Assembly: GCA_023055505.1 (NCBI GenBank)
Contig: JALIRH010000043.1
Span: 3,296,001 to 3,360,000 of the forward strand
Direction: 5' to 3'
Source: Callipepla californica brunnescens
Lineage: Eukaryota > Chordata > Aves > Galliformes > Odontophoridae
DNA: 64,000 nucleotides
Part shown: one piece after another, positions 35,835 to 47,904 of the stretch
How the letters are laid out: each line of letters begins with the position of its first letter
Position numbering within the stretch: position 1 is the stretch's first letter
Translations under genes and position numbers: made by a program
Notes under the pieces: generated by a model
Databases searched by the model: none
Told to the model about the DNA's origin: nothing
What the model saw: the letters and a program-made list of their open reading frames with translations, nothing else

Positions 35835-36234
35835 GGCGGACCAAGGGCAGCGGGGCGGCGCACGTGAGCGGAAGGAGGAGCGCGCCGCTTCCGCCTCGGC
35901 CGTCGCCGTGGCAACGCGGTCACGTGGGCGGGGAGCCGCGCCCGCCGCCATTTGCGGGTGAGGGGACGGGGGGTGGGGGAGGGGCGGGGGTCCCGCCGGG
36001 GGGGGGAGGGGCGGGCGCCCTCAGCCGCGGGGTCAGCGAGTTAGCGCGTTAATGAGTCGGTGCGCGGGCTAATGAGCGCGCGGGTTAATGAACGTGTGGA
36101 CGATGAACGTGCGGATGAGCGAGCCGTTCGCTGAGCGCTGCCCGCGGCCCCGCCCCTCCCCCCGCGCTGTTGCGGACGCGCCGCTCTCCGTCGTTCCCCG
36201 GAAGGTCCGATCCGCTCCGCGCGGCGCGGGGACG
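35835..36234. promoter_or_regulatory. Bidirectional CpG promoter of MICOS13 (-) and HSD11B1L (+)
   Basis: 400 bp separate the two opposed start codons. The DNA is CpG-dense, with two CACGTG E-box cores (35860-35865, 35921-35926) and no TATA box. Short GTTAATGA/GTTAGCGCGTTAATGAG repeats lie at about 36040-36095. Confidence 0.75.
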
Positions 36235-39200
36235 ATGCGGCGCTTCGGGACAGCGCTCTGCGCCGTGGGGAGCGCGGCCGCGCTGCTCTGGAGGGACCCG
36301 GCCCGGCCCGGGACGCGCAGCTCCGCCGCAACGCGCAGCGCCCGCGGCACAACCGGGGCACAACCGGGGCACAACCGGGGCGGGACCGGGGCGGGACCGG
36401 GGCGGGAGCGCAGCCCTCGGCCGCTGCACGAACCTCCGCCCGGCGGCACGGACCACAGGGATGGACCGACCCCAAACCCAAACCGACCCAAAGCCCGAAG
36501 TGCTCTGAGCCCCGAGCTGACCCGGACCCCAAACCGACCCGAGCCCTACACTGCCCCCGACCCCAAAGTGATCTGAGCCCCAAACCCACCCGAACCCCAA
36601 AGTGATCTGAGCCCCAAACCCACCCGAACCCCAAAGTGATCCAAACCTCAAAGTGATCCAAGCCCCGATCTGACCCGAGACCCAAACCAACCCAAGCCTC
36701 AAACTGATTCGAGCCCCAAACCGACCCGAGCCCCGAACTGATCCAAACCCTAAACCGACCAGAAACCCAAACTGACCCGAGCCCTACACCGACCCAAGCC
36801 CCAAACTGATCCGAGCCCCTAACCCACCCGAGCCCCAAACCATTCCAAAGCCCAGACTGATCCGAGCCCCAGAGTGATCTGAGCCCTGAACTGATCCGAA
36901 CCCCAAACCAATCTGAACCCCAAAACGATCCAAACCCTAAACCTGCCAGAGGCCCAAACTGACCTGAGCCCTACACTGACCCAAAGCCCAAAGTGATCTG
37001 AGCCCCAAACCCACCCGAACCCCAAAGTGATCCAAACCTCAAAGTGATCCAAGCCCCGATCTGACCCGAGACCCAAACCAACCCAAGCCTCAAACTGATT
37101 CAAGCCCCAAACCGACCTGAGCCCCAAACTGATCCAAACCCCAAACTGACCAGAAACCCAAACTGACCTGAGCCCTACACCAACCCAAGCCCCAAACTGA
37201 TCCGAGCCCCTAACCCACCCGAGCCCCAAACTGTTCCAAACCCCAGACTGATCCGAGCCCCAGAGTGATCTGAGCCCTGAACTGATCCGAACCCCAAACC
37301 AATCTGAACCCCAAAACGATCCAAACCCCAAACCTGCCAGAGGCCCAAACTGACCTGAGCCCTACACTGACCCAAAGCCCAAAGTAATCTGAGCCCCAAA
37401 CCCACCTGAGACCTCAAAGTGATCCAAGCCCCAGTCTGACCTGAGACCCAAACCAATCCAAGCCCCAGTCTGACCCAAACCCCAAACCAATCCAAACCCC
37501 AAAGTGATCCAAGCCCCAATCTGACCTGAGCCCCAAACTGATCCAAACCCCAAACTGACCAGAAACCCAAACTGACCTGAGCCCTACACTGACCCAAAGC
37601 CCAAACTGATCTGAGCCCCAAACCAACCCAAGCCCCAAACTGATTCAAGCCCCAAAGTGATCTGAACCCCAAACCAATCTAAACCCCAAAGTGATCTGAT
37701 CCCCAAACCCACCCGAGCCCCAGAGTGATCCAAGCCCCAATCTGACCTGAGCCCCAAACCAATCCAAACCCCAAACTGATTTGAACCCCAAACCGATCCG
37801 AGCCCCGAGGTGCTCAGAGTGCGTCACAGCGCGCTGTGACCCAGACCTGTCCCCCGTCCCCGTGTTTTCTCATCCCGTTTGCAGAGCTCCTTCCCGGTGC
37901 CCGCGTCCTCCTGACCGGAGCCAGCGCCGGCATCGGGGAGCAGATGGCGTTCAGCTACGCCGCAATGGGGGCCGAGATGGTGCTGACCGCGCGGAGGGGA
38001 GCGGTGCTGCGGGAGGTGAGGGCGGCAGCGATGGGGTCGGCACTGAGCGCTGCGCTGCGCTGCGCTGCTCCCAGAGGGCACTGCCGCGGCGGAACGCTCT
38101 GCTCGGCCCTGGGGGGGCTGAGCTGTCAGCGCTGCTCGTTACGCACGGCCCGAGCTTTAGGGTCTCCAAGATGGATGTCTCCGTGGGGCGGGTGGGGGTG
38201 GGATGTCATCCTGCCCCATCCTGAGTGCTGTGTTCGGCTGCAGAAAGGACACGGAGGTGATGGAGCGGCTCTGGGAAGGGCAGCGAGGATGTGAAGGGGC
38301 TGGGAGATGCGCCCTATGGGGGGGGGGAAGGAAATGGGGCTGTTCGGTGTGGGGAGGAGGAGGAGGAGACCTCACCGCTGCCTTGCAATATCTGAGAGCC
38401 GATGGGTTGGGCTCTGCCAGTGACAGCACGACGGGAAACGGCCGCAGGGAGCAGAGGGGAGGGTTAGGATGGAGAGAGGGAATCGCTGTGCTCATAAAGG
38501 GTCGCTCAGCGCTGGGATGGGCTCCGCGGGGACGTGGGGCACCCACTGCCCCTGGGTGTGATTGAATCCGTCTGACGCGGTGCTCGGGGCCGTGGTTTAG
38601 TGAGGGCTGTTGTGGCTGCACTCGATCTTTAAGGCCTTCTGTGACCCGAGTGGTTGTGGGATGCCACGGTTTGGGGCAGAACTCCGGGGTCATGCAGGCC
38701 CAGCCCCGCGGGCAGAGCTCCAGCACAGCACGGTGCTCTCAGAGTGCTCCTCTGAGTGTGGGCCGGATTTGGCTGAGCCCTTTTGGAGCTACGCTGCATC
38801 TGAGCGACCGCTGCGGGCTGAGCGGGAGCGGGTGCAAACGGAAGGCTGTTTTTGTCTGGAGCTGTTTCTGGTGGCAGCGTGGGGGAAGAAGTGCCCGTGC
38901 TGCCGTTCCCGCTGCTCTTCCCCACCCCGTCCCCGTTAACCACCGGGAGAGCACTGTTTCCCCAGGTGACGGAGAAATGTCTGACCCTCGGAGCAAAGAA
39001 GGTCTTCTACATTCCTGCTGATATGTCCTCCCCTTCTGAGCCCGACAGGGTGCTTCAGTTCGCTGTCCAAAAGCTGGGTGAGCACAACGGGAGCGGCAGC
39101 GCACAGCGATGTCCTGTGCTGGGGGGAGGGGGTGTCCTGTGATGGGGGAGGGGATGTCCTGTGATGGGGGAGGGGGTGTCCTGTGATGGGAGAGGGGGTG

Positions 39201-40376
39201 TCCTGTGATGGGGGGGAGGGGGTGTCCCGTGCTGGGGGTGGGCAGTGTCCGGTTGTGGGGCTGCGGCAGTGGGGTCCCGGTGGGCGCTGCGGGGACGGCC
39301 GCCCCTCTGAGCTCTCTGTGCCCGCAGGAGGACTGGACTACGTGGTGCTGAACCACATCGGCGCTTCCCCTTTCCAGATGTGGAACGGAGACGTGGAGCA
39401 CACCCGCTGGCTCATGCAGGTGAGGAGTGGCAGCGGGAGACGTCCTGGAGGGGCTCAGAGGGAACCTCAGAGCCCTCAGAACCTCGGAGACCTCCCTGCC
39501 CCGCTCTGTCCTGCTCACATTGAGGAACTTCACTGCTCTGTGTGGAGCGCAGTGCTGCGGTGTGTGTGTGCACTGTGTGTGTGTGTGCACTGTGTGTGTG
39601 TGTGCACTGTGTGTGTGTGCTCATTAGGAGTGGGGTTCTCCCTCCTCCCGTCCCCGCTCTCCGTCCCCTCCCGTAGGCCGTGGGATCACCGTGCCCTTTC
39701 TCTCCCCGTCCTCCCGCGGCTCCGCTCCCTCCAGGTGAATTTCTTTAGCTACGTGGCGCTCGCGACGGCGGCTCTGCCCGCGCTGGAGCAGAGCCGTGGC
39801 AGCGTGGTGGTGGTCTCGTCCCTCGCAGGTCAGTGCGGGCCGCCCCATCGGAGCCGTGGGTCCCCACGGTTCGGTGCCGGGTCCGTCTGCTCTCCGTCCC
39901 GCAGCGTTCCTCACTCTCCTCTCCGTTCCCAGGGAAGGTGCCCACTCCCTTCACCACTTCGTACTCCGCCACCAAGTTCGCCCTGGACGGTTTCTTCGGC
40001 TCCCTGCGCCACGAGCTCACGATGCAGAGGAGCAACGTCTCCATCACTGTGTGCGTCCTGGGCCTGACCGACACCGCCTCGGCGCTGGAGAAGGTCCGGT
40101 ACGTGGGGGGGGGGGGGGATGGGCAGCTCCCGGCCGTGCCCGCGGTGCCGCTGCCGGTGCCGGTGACGCTGTCGGTGTCGGTGTCGGTGTCGCAGGGGCA
40201 GAGTGCACCTCAGCCCCTCTCCCGCGGCGGAAGCGGCGCTCGCCATCATCCGCGGCGGTGCCGCCCGCGAGCACGAGGTGTTCTTCCCGCGGTGGCTGCG
40301 GTACGTGCACGGCCTCTGGGTGCTGCTCCCCAACCCCCGCGTGCTGCACAGCTTCTACAACTACAGCGCGCCGTGA
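36235..40376 (+). CDS. HSD11B1L: HSD11B1L, hydroxysteroid 11-beta-dehydrogenase 1-like
   Basis: An NAD(P)-dependent short-chain dehydrogenase, predicted to be ER membrane-anchored or secreted; the substrate in birds is not known to me. Secure exons: 37885-38015, 38966-39077, 39328-39419, 39735-39828, 39933-40098, 40196-40376. Phases agree throughout. Motifs in order: TGASAGIG (cofactor loop), ADMSSP, LDYVVLNHIG, VVVSSLAG (catalytic Ser), YSATKFALDGFFGSLRHEL (Tyr and Lys of YxxxK), LGLTDTASA, and an end at FYNYSAP. Exon 1 probably starts at ATG 36235. It reads MRRFGTALCAVGSAAALLW, a hydrophobic anchor followed by RDPARPG, as in the family. Its donor is unclear: after GT at 36265 there is no GT dinucleotide until 36500. 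The tail after YxxxK resembles HSD11B1 rather than the shortened human HSD11B1L C-terminus. Confidence 0.92.
36450..37810. repeat. 17-bp minisatellite with 391-bp higher-order repeat
   Basis: HSD11B1L intron 1 is filled with units like CCCCAAACTGATCCAAA, CCCCAAAGTGATCTGAG and CCCCAAACCCACCCGAA, each 17 bp. A block starting GATCTGACCCGAGACCCAAA is at 36667 and again at 37058, an offset of 391, which is exactly 23 units. This shows that whole blocks were duplicated. Confidence 0.93.
38222..38680 (+). mobile_element. CR1 LINE 3' fragment in HSD11B1L intron 2
   Basis: It carries decayed remnants of the end of CR1 ORF2 and its 3' UTR: GACACGGAGGTGATGGAGCG, GGGGCTGTTCGGTGTGG and AGACCTCACCGCTGCC, then GGGCCGTGGTTTAGTG. 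The ending is CGATCTTTAAGGCCTTCT. Internal deletions are present. The last 215 bp closely match the CR1 piece at 31015-31260. Confidence 0.87.
39110..39245. repeat. About 23-bp G-rich tandem repeat
   Basis: Around six copies of GGGGGAGGGGGTGTCCTGTGATG with changes, in HSD11B1L intron 3. It begins about 35 bp after the donor. Confidence 0.88.
39555..39625. repeat. GT-rich microsatellite
   Basis: Three blocks of (GT)n separated by GCACT lie in HSD11B1L intron 4. Confidence 0.9.
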
Positions 40377-40639
40377 CCCGCCCCGCCCCGCCCCTCCCCC
40401 ACCCGCCCCGCCCGGTCCCGTTCCGTTCCGTTCCCGTCCCCACCTCGCGCCGCCGCTATGCAAATCTCGCGGCGCTGAGGGCTCCCCCATTGGCTCCTGG
40501 CTCACGCTAGCACCGCCCCTAACGGCGCCAAGCTTCGCCGATTGGCCACCTCTCCTGGGCGGAGCCAGCCCGCTCTTGGCCGCCCATTGGCGGAGCAGCT
40601 CTGGGAGGGCGGGGCTCTGCGGGCGTGCTCCGCTCCTGT

Positions 40640-40805
40640 CTCCCGATCGGCTCCGAACAGCTCCGAAAGGCTCCGAAGGGCTCCGAATGGCCCCGAAGGG
40701 CTCCGAACGGCCCCGAAGGGCTCCGAATGGCCCCGAGGGGCTCCGAACGTCTCCGAAGAGCTCCGAAGGGCCCCGAACGCTTCCGAAGAGCTCCGAACGG
40801 CCCCG
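40640..40805. repeat. 11-bp repeat in the HSD11B1L 3' UTR
   Basis: About 14 copies of an 11-bp unit alternating GGCTCCGAANG and GGCCCCGAANG lie between the HSD11B1L stop and its poly(A) signal. If the signal at 40865 is used, the array is in the mature mRNA. Confidence 0.88.
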
Positions 40806-40857
40806 TTCCGCCGTAGCTTTGAACGCACGTGGAGCCGGGGAACCTCGAGGTAAAACT

Positions 40858-40870
40858 TTTATTAAATAAA
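40858..40870. terminator. Overlapping convergent poly(A) signals: HSD11B1L (+) and CELF5 (-)
   Basis: Plus strand AATAAA at 40865-40870 is 489 bp after the HSD11B1L stop. Minus strand AATAAA (TTTATT on plus, 40858-40863) would end a CELF5 3' UTR of about 1.87 kb. The two hexamers lie within 13 bp. An alternative plus-strand AATAAA is at 41111-41116. No other canonical minus-strand hexamer is seen between here and 41200. Confidence 0.7.
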
Positions 40871-42733
40871 GGTTTTTTAAGCCCGAGGAGTCCGACACCG
40901 ACGGAGCGCAGTCACTGCCGGGGGCGGCAGCGGCGATGGAAGAAGCGGCGGCCGTGCCCCTCCCCCACCCCCCGGTGCTGCCCCCCCTCCCCTCCCCCCC
41001 CCCGCCCCGTCCTGCGTCTGTCGGCCCTTTTCTTTCCTTTTCTTTTTGTGTTTTTTCGTTTTGTTCAAAATTAGATTAGGTTTAAACTCCATGAAAGTAC
41101 TCGTAGCAGAAATAAAGTACATTGTACAAATCACGTCCGCCGCAGATGTGAAGTATAAAAATGGTATTTACAGTCAGTAAACATGGACTAGAGAAACACC
41201 CCCCCCCCCCCCACGGCCCACGAGGGACGGGCTGTGCCCCCCACCCCACTCCCCCCGCCCACACCGCCGTCGCCCATCCCCCTCCATCCGCTCCCACGTG
41301 GACACAGACACACAGACGCACACGGAATGTTCTGGATGCCTTACCAAGCTCCGCAGTGCCTCCTCTCCTCATCGCAGCGGTGGGCGATGAAAGGGTGGGG
41401 GGAGGGGGGATGGGCCCCGTGGGCACCGCCCTTCCCCTCCCCTCCCCCCCCCCCCCCATCCACGCGTGGGGATCGCGACACGGAGCTCTGAGCTGTGCTG
41501 GGTGGACGCGGACGTGCGGAACGCTGCGAGCGGCCGAACCGCACACGGAGCGGTGCGGGGGAACTGCGGCGGGGTCCCCCGTCCCCACGAGGGGAATGCG
41601 AGCCGTGGGGCGGCCGTGGGGGTCCCGCGGGGATGGGGGTCCTGTGCTTTCAGCCCCAGCAGGGCGGCGGATCCCGGCAGCGCGGTCTGCAGGAGCCCTT
41701 GGGAGCAGCGCCGGGGCCGCGCTGCCCGCCAGCCCCGCTGCGCCCTGCCCCTGGAGGTACGTGGTGCTGCCGGGCGGGAGACGGGCTCTCCTCGCTCCGT
41801 GTCCGTCGTCCTCTCAAAGTGTTCGGGTGTGGTGGCAGTGCCTCGCGAGGAGGCACCGCTGCAGAGGTAAAGCCGGCGAGGAGTCAGCGTCCGAGGGGAG
41901 CGTTTGGTCCTGGCACTTCAACAGAAGGAAAGGGAAACCCACAGGCGGTGTAACGCACACACCTCACCTACAAACGGGGGGGAGGGGAGGGACCTTCCTC
42001 GGGCACACGGGCTGCTCCTCCCTCCGTAACCGCTTTGTTTTGGGGGCACAGGGCAGAACGGGGGGTGGGGAGGGGAGGAAGGGAAAGGGCTCGCGTCGGA
42101 GCAGCTGACAGATCCATCGATCCCTCTGCGAATCAACCCGGAGCAGAAACCCTTCCCCTGACATCCCCCCCACCTGAACACAGAGAGAACCGGGGACCAC
42201 AGGGACCCCCGCGTGAACCTCCAAATCTGAGCTGGTGCTGCTCAGAGCAGAACACGACCCTCAGCAGAAGGGATCCTGTGCAGCCCCCCCACCCCAGCAC
42301 AGCCCGCACTGCTCCCAGCCTGTGTGCTAGGCACCAGCCCCAGCGGGCAGCTCGCACAGCCCTGCACAGCATCGCCTCCACGCCACAAACACCTCCCAAC
42401 GCTGCAGAAGGACCCACGGATGACAGCAATCCCACCCATGGGGTTTTCAGACCTCCACAGGCGGATGAAAGGTCCGTGGGGCGGGTCAGGGGGCCGAGGC
42501 CTCGCTCACAGCACCCAGCATGAGCTGCTAACAGCTCACCCAGCTCCAGGTAACACAGCTCAGCCCTCAGCCCCACACGGCTCAGTCCCCACCTCGGGAC
42601 CCCCAACCCCCACATCACCCCCTTGGCTGCCCCCTATGGCGGGGAGCAGCCCCTCCCCCACAGCCCCGATTCTGGGCACGGCCGCGCCGCCTTTACCTGC
42701 GCTGCAGAAGCGACTCCTGCGCGCCCGCTGCCG
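40871..42733 (-). other. CELF5: Probable 3' UTR of CELF5
   Basis: No second gene is visible between the convergent HSD11B1L and CELF5 stops. The part at 41040-41170 is AT-rich compared with its surroundings and, on the minus strand, U-rich, as expected near an mRNA 3' end. The rest holds several C/G homopolymer runs (around 40975-41005, 41200-41212 and 41446-41457). The open frames in this stretch have no recognisable content. Confidence 0.65.
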
Positions 42734-45700
42734 TCAGTAGGGATGGTTAGCATCCTTGGGTCGTTTCAATTGGACCTTCAAACGCTTCATGCCGATCTGG
42801 AAGCCGTTCATGGCCTGGATGGCAGTCTGTGCACTGGACGGGTTGTCGAAGCTCACAAAACCTGAAGGAGAGGACGCGGGCGGCGGTGACAGCGGCGCTG
42901 CCGGGGCTGCCCCAGCCATGCCACACCATGCAGCCGCCTCCAGCAGCACGCACCGAAACACTTGCTCTGGTTGGTGGCACGATCCATGAACACCTTGGAG
43001 GAGATGATGTTGCCAAAGGGAAGGAACATCTGCATCAACTCATTGTCTCCAAACTCCTGGGGGAGATGGTAGATGAAGAGGTTGCAGCCTTCGGGACCTG
43101 CAGGCAGAGCAGGAGGGGCAGAGCACAGAGAGCCCCGAAGGGAAAGGGGGAGAGAAAAGGGCTCAGCTGAGAGCGCAGCACTGGAGGAGAACCCCAGCAC
43201 TGTGTGCTTCGGCCTCGAGCTCCCCTTATCTCAGTCACTCGTCCAAGGGATCCGAGGGCTCTCCAAGACCCTCTGACACAACCAGGCAGCACGAGGCTCT
43301 GGAGAGTGGATTCACACATCCCCCCCAGCACTGCCACACATCCCTTCCAGCACTGCCACATATCCCCTTCCAGGATTGCCATATATCCCCTTCCAGCACT
43401 GCCACAGATCCCTTCCTGCCATATACCCCTTCCAGCACTGCCACATTTCCCCTCCAGCACTGCCATATATCCCCTTCCAGGATTGCCATATATCCCCTTC
43501 CAGGATTGACACATATCCCCTCCAGCACTGCCATATATCCCTTCCAGCACTGCCACATATCCACCCCAGCACTGCAATATACCCCTTCCAGCACTGCCAT
43601 ATATCCCTTTCCAGGATTGCCACACATTCCTTCCAGCACTGCCACATATCTCCTTCCAGCACTGCCATATACCCCTTCCAGGACACCATATATCCCCTTC
43701 CAGCACTGCCATATACCCCTTCCAGGACACCACATATCCCCTCCAGCACTGCCACCCCCTCTCTGTGCTGACCCCTCCTGCCCTCCCCGTGAGCAGTGCC
43801 GTCCTCACCCTCGCGCTGCTGCTGCTGCAGGACGGGCGGTGGCTGCGGGATGCTCGGGGCGATGGGGGCGATGGACGTGGTCGGGTACACGGCTGCGTCC
43901 CGAGGAGACAGAAGGAACCGTTTACCCAGGGATGCGGTACCTGCAAGGACCCGAGCACGAGAAGGGGCCGCGCTACCTGCGTACTGCTGGACGCCGCTGA
44001 AGCTCGGGTGCAGAGCGTCCGCTACCGAAGGGCTCTGGGCTGCAAAGGAGAACGTGGTGAGCAGCACAGCGCAGGGAACGGCGCGCACGGACACCCCGGG
44101 GTGAAGGAAAACCCCTCCTGCGAGGATGGTGCGAGCAGAGCACAGAGCTCAGCGCTTACGGCCAAGGGATGGATTCCCCCCGCGTGCCATACCTGAGTAC
44201 GGCACGAAGCCGTTGGTGTAAACCGCTTCCAGGGACGGGTGGCTGCCGGGAAAGGGCACGACGCCCGTGAAGCCGTTTGGGATCGGGGCCACCAGCCCCG
44301 GCACGGCCGTGGTCCCCAGGAGGGGCGGTGAGTGCAGCCCTGCGGAGCGAGGAGGGGACACCGTGAGATGGGGCCCTGTGCTCCTGGATCCGTCTGCACC
44401 CACGGGCATGGAGCACTCATTCCTCCCCACTGCCGTGTGCACACTGCAGAGCACCGCTGCGATGTCGGGGCACCCCAAACCCAGAGCCGGGACAGGATTT
44501 GGGGGGGGCTGTTAGGGCAGGACGGGTGGGTGCAGGTTGGACTCGACGATCTTTAAGATCTTTTCCAACCCGAGTGGCTCCGTGGCTGTGACACAGCCAT
44601 CAGCTGGGGGTTGATTCGGGGTGGCAGCAGTGCCAGGGGTGGGGACACGTCCCCCCACCCCAGCACGGCCCTCACCTGACGTCTGCGCGATGGGCGCTGC
44701 TGGGAGCGCGTTGAGGCTGACGGCCCCGATCTGCTGGATGTGGCACGGCGAGAAGGTGACGCCGGGGCTCAGGTAGCTGCCGTGGGAGGTGGACAGCACG
44801 GTCGTCTGCTGCTGCATCAGCTGCAAGGCAGGGCCGGGCTGCTCAGCACCCACAGCCCCAGCAGCCGCCCCTCCCCAGTGTTCAGTGACCCCGCGGGTGC
44901 TCTGCTGTGACCCCGCTCTCCTTGGTGAGGCACACGGGTGCACCTCTGGTACCACCCCACGTCCCTCCAGCCCGGCTCGTGGGGCCGGCCGTCCTCCGGT
45001 TGTGGCACAGAGCAGAGGGGGATGGGGCAGTGAGTGGGGCGAGGGGGAGGACCCACGCAGCCTGCAACGCACGGCTCTCAGCTCAGCACCAACCGCACCT
45101 CTCCTCACTCTGGATCCTAAATCCCTTTGTGAACCCCATCTGCTGTTGGGCAGGAAGGGCTGGGAACGTTCTGGAAACCGGGATCCAGATCCAATCCCTC
45201 CACACCAAAGCTGAGAAGAAGAGGCACTGCCTGAGCTCAGTGAGTCGGCACGAGGAGAGCGGCCAGGATGGGACCGAGTGTGGGGCAGCACCAGGGAGAG
45301 CGTGCCCACCAGGATCAGCATGCCCACCAGGGTCAGTGTGCCCACCAGGGTCAGTGTGCCCACCAGGATGAGCGTGCCCACCAGGGTCAGTGTGCCCACC
45401 AGGTTTGGCTGTGGGCACCACAGCCCCAAAGGAGTGCAGTGCTGAGGGGGGAACCCCTCACCCGCACCCCCTGAGGGCACTGCGGTGGTTGGATGGTGGT
45501 GGCAGCATCGCCGCAGTGCCGTCCTGCCTTCACACCTCGGCGCGCACCACCCCACGCGTTCCATCCAATACCGATTGTCTTTTTGCCCATCACTGAGTGC
45601 CGTCCGGCTCCAGCAGAACGAGACCCGCATTTATGGCCGTCATTACTCAACGAACTCATTACCCTAATGAGCCTTAAGGACTGGAGGAGGAAACGGTGGT

Positions 45701-47842
45701 GGTGGATGCAGCGTTCTGTGCTCACAGCCACCAAAGATGCAGGCGGTAACTGCACCGCTGCCTCCGGCTCCAGCTCCTCTCCCAGTTCTGCTCCCAGTTC
45801 TGCTCCCAGCTCCTTTCCCTGCTCCTCTCCTGTTCCTCTCCTGCTCCTCTCCCAGTTCCTCCCCTGTTCCTCTCCAGTTCCCCTCCTGTTCCTCTCCAGT
45901 TCCCCTCCTGTTCCTCTCCCATCCCTCCCAAGCTCTGCTTTCCGGGTGCAGCCCTTTTCTCCCGGGCCGTCCCAGCCATCGGGCGCTGCCCATCTCTGCA
46001 TCCATCTCCGACTGCATCGGAATAACTTCAGACCGAACGCAGCCGGCGGTGATTTCACATTTAATTCCAGGTACCTTTCCTTCAAGGGAAATGTAATTAA
46101 CATAAATTACAAACGTCCAGCGGGATGGAGAAGCGGGGCCCCAAAACGCTCCGGAGCAAAGCCCCCATGGATGGGAGAGAAGGACGCACTGGGGACGCAC
46201 CAGCAGTGCCCAGTTGGCCCCAGTTGGCCCCAGCAGCTCATCCTGACCCTGCCACGTCACCACCGCCTGCACTGCGTCCCAGCGCAGCCCCACACACCCA
46301 GAGCTGAGGGCTCCAGGGCAGGAAGGCCGGGAGAGAAATGGAGCAGAAAGCCTCGAGCGGAAGGGAAAGGCAGCGCAGCAGAGAGCAGGAGGGTTAGTAA
46401 GGCAAGGAGCTTACAGGCACAGCTGAGGAGCAGAGCAGCGAGCTGCACTGCCGAGCTTCGGTCCGCCCGCCCGGCAGCACCCGGCGAGCGGACACCGCTG
46501 GCAAACCGAGCACGGACGACCTGGCTGCTCCCCCTGCTCACACCGTGGGCCGCAGCAGCACGGCCCCGTCCTGCCTCCTTCCCCGCTCACCGAGAGCTGA
46601 CAGATCACCAGCGCTGAGTTTGGGATCTGCTTCGAACACCAACGGCACCACCACCTACGGTGCCTCAAACACCACCGGCAACTCCCCGCGGGGCAGCGCG
46701 GTCCCCTCCCCAGGCCCTGGGGCACAGCCAGCCCTGCAGAGGGGAGGAAGGACGGCTGCACCCCCTGAGAACCCCGCGTGGGTCAACAGGGGAAGCCCCG
46801 GGAGCCAAGGGCAGCAGTGGGGCCGGTGCCCGCTGGAGAACCCGAGGCCGGGCCCAGGGCTCTCCTGGTGCTCCAGAAGCAAACACGGCGGGACCACGGA
46901 CCCCGGTCACAAACCACGCCTGGCAAACATCAGCCAGGAATCACAACACACTGCAGAAGGATGCTGGCTTAAGCCCCATCTGCTCCCAGGCACCTCCGCC
47001 AGTCTACGTGTCACAGAAACCCGGCCCCACTGCAAGGGGGCCCAGCTCTCTCCAGTCACCCCTTCCAGGAGGAGAAAGCACAGGGGCTGCGCTGCCGACT
47101 GAGAAACCGAAGCAAACCCCACGTACAGGGAAGCTTGCACACGGTTACACAGACCTGCCACAGGTCTCCCAGCCCAGATCTGGACGTGCCCCACATCCAG
47201 GCGGGCAGCCTTCCCCCCTCCCCCCCGCGTGATACTCACAGCCTGCGCATAGGCGCTGTATGGGCTGAACGGCAAGGTGAGGGATGGAGTGAATATCCCC
47301 AGCTGCCCCACCATTTGCTGCATGCGACGGAGGGTCCTCTCCTTATCTGTGTCAGCAAACTTCACCACTAGACTGGAGGAAGCGCCCTAGGCACAGAGAG
47401 AGGAGACAGAGAGAGGAGGCCGGGGGCAGGCAGAGTCAGTGGTCAGGCAAGGTGGGACGGGGCAGAGCAGGCAGCAGAGAGCAGTGGGAAGAGGTGCAAA
47501 AGAGCAAATATCGGAGGGAAAGTGCTCAGCAGCTGCCTGGAGGCTGGGCCATGTCCTTCCCCATCCCTCCATCCCTCCATCCATCCCTCCATCATCCATC
47601 CATCCATCCATCCATCCATCCATCCATCCATCCATCCATCCATCCATCCATCCATCCATCCATCCATCCATCTATCCATCCATCCCTCCATCATCCATCC
47701 ATCCCTCCCTCCCTCCATCAGTGAAGGACAGGGAGTGCCCCCAGGCACTGCAGCCCTGTCTGCTCACACTGCCCACTCCCTGGCTCTCCTTTTTTTTATC
47801 CTTCATAGATAAAACTGTTGTCACTGCTGGTCTGGGCAAACA

Positions 47843-47904
<62 letters not shown>

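Noticed and set aside
34422..35844. Long open frames on both strands around the 21-bp array
   Set aside because: The 21-bp period keeps frames open automatically. Only the MICOS13 exon parts have homology.
42035..42700. Open frames in the CELF5 3' UTR
   Set aside because: They show no recognisable domain, composition follows the C-rich sequence, and no splice sites link them to neighbours.
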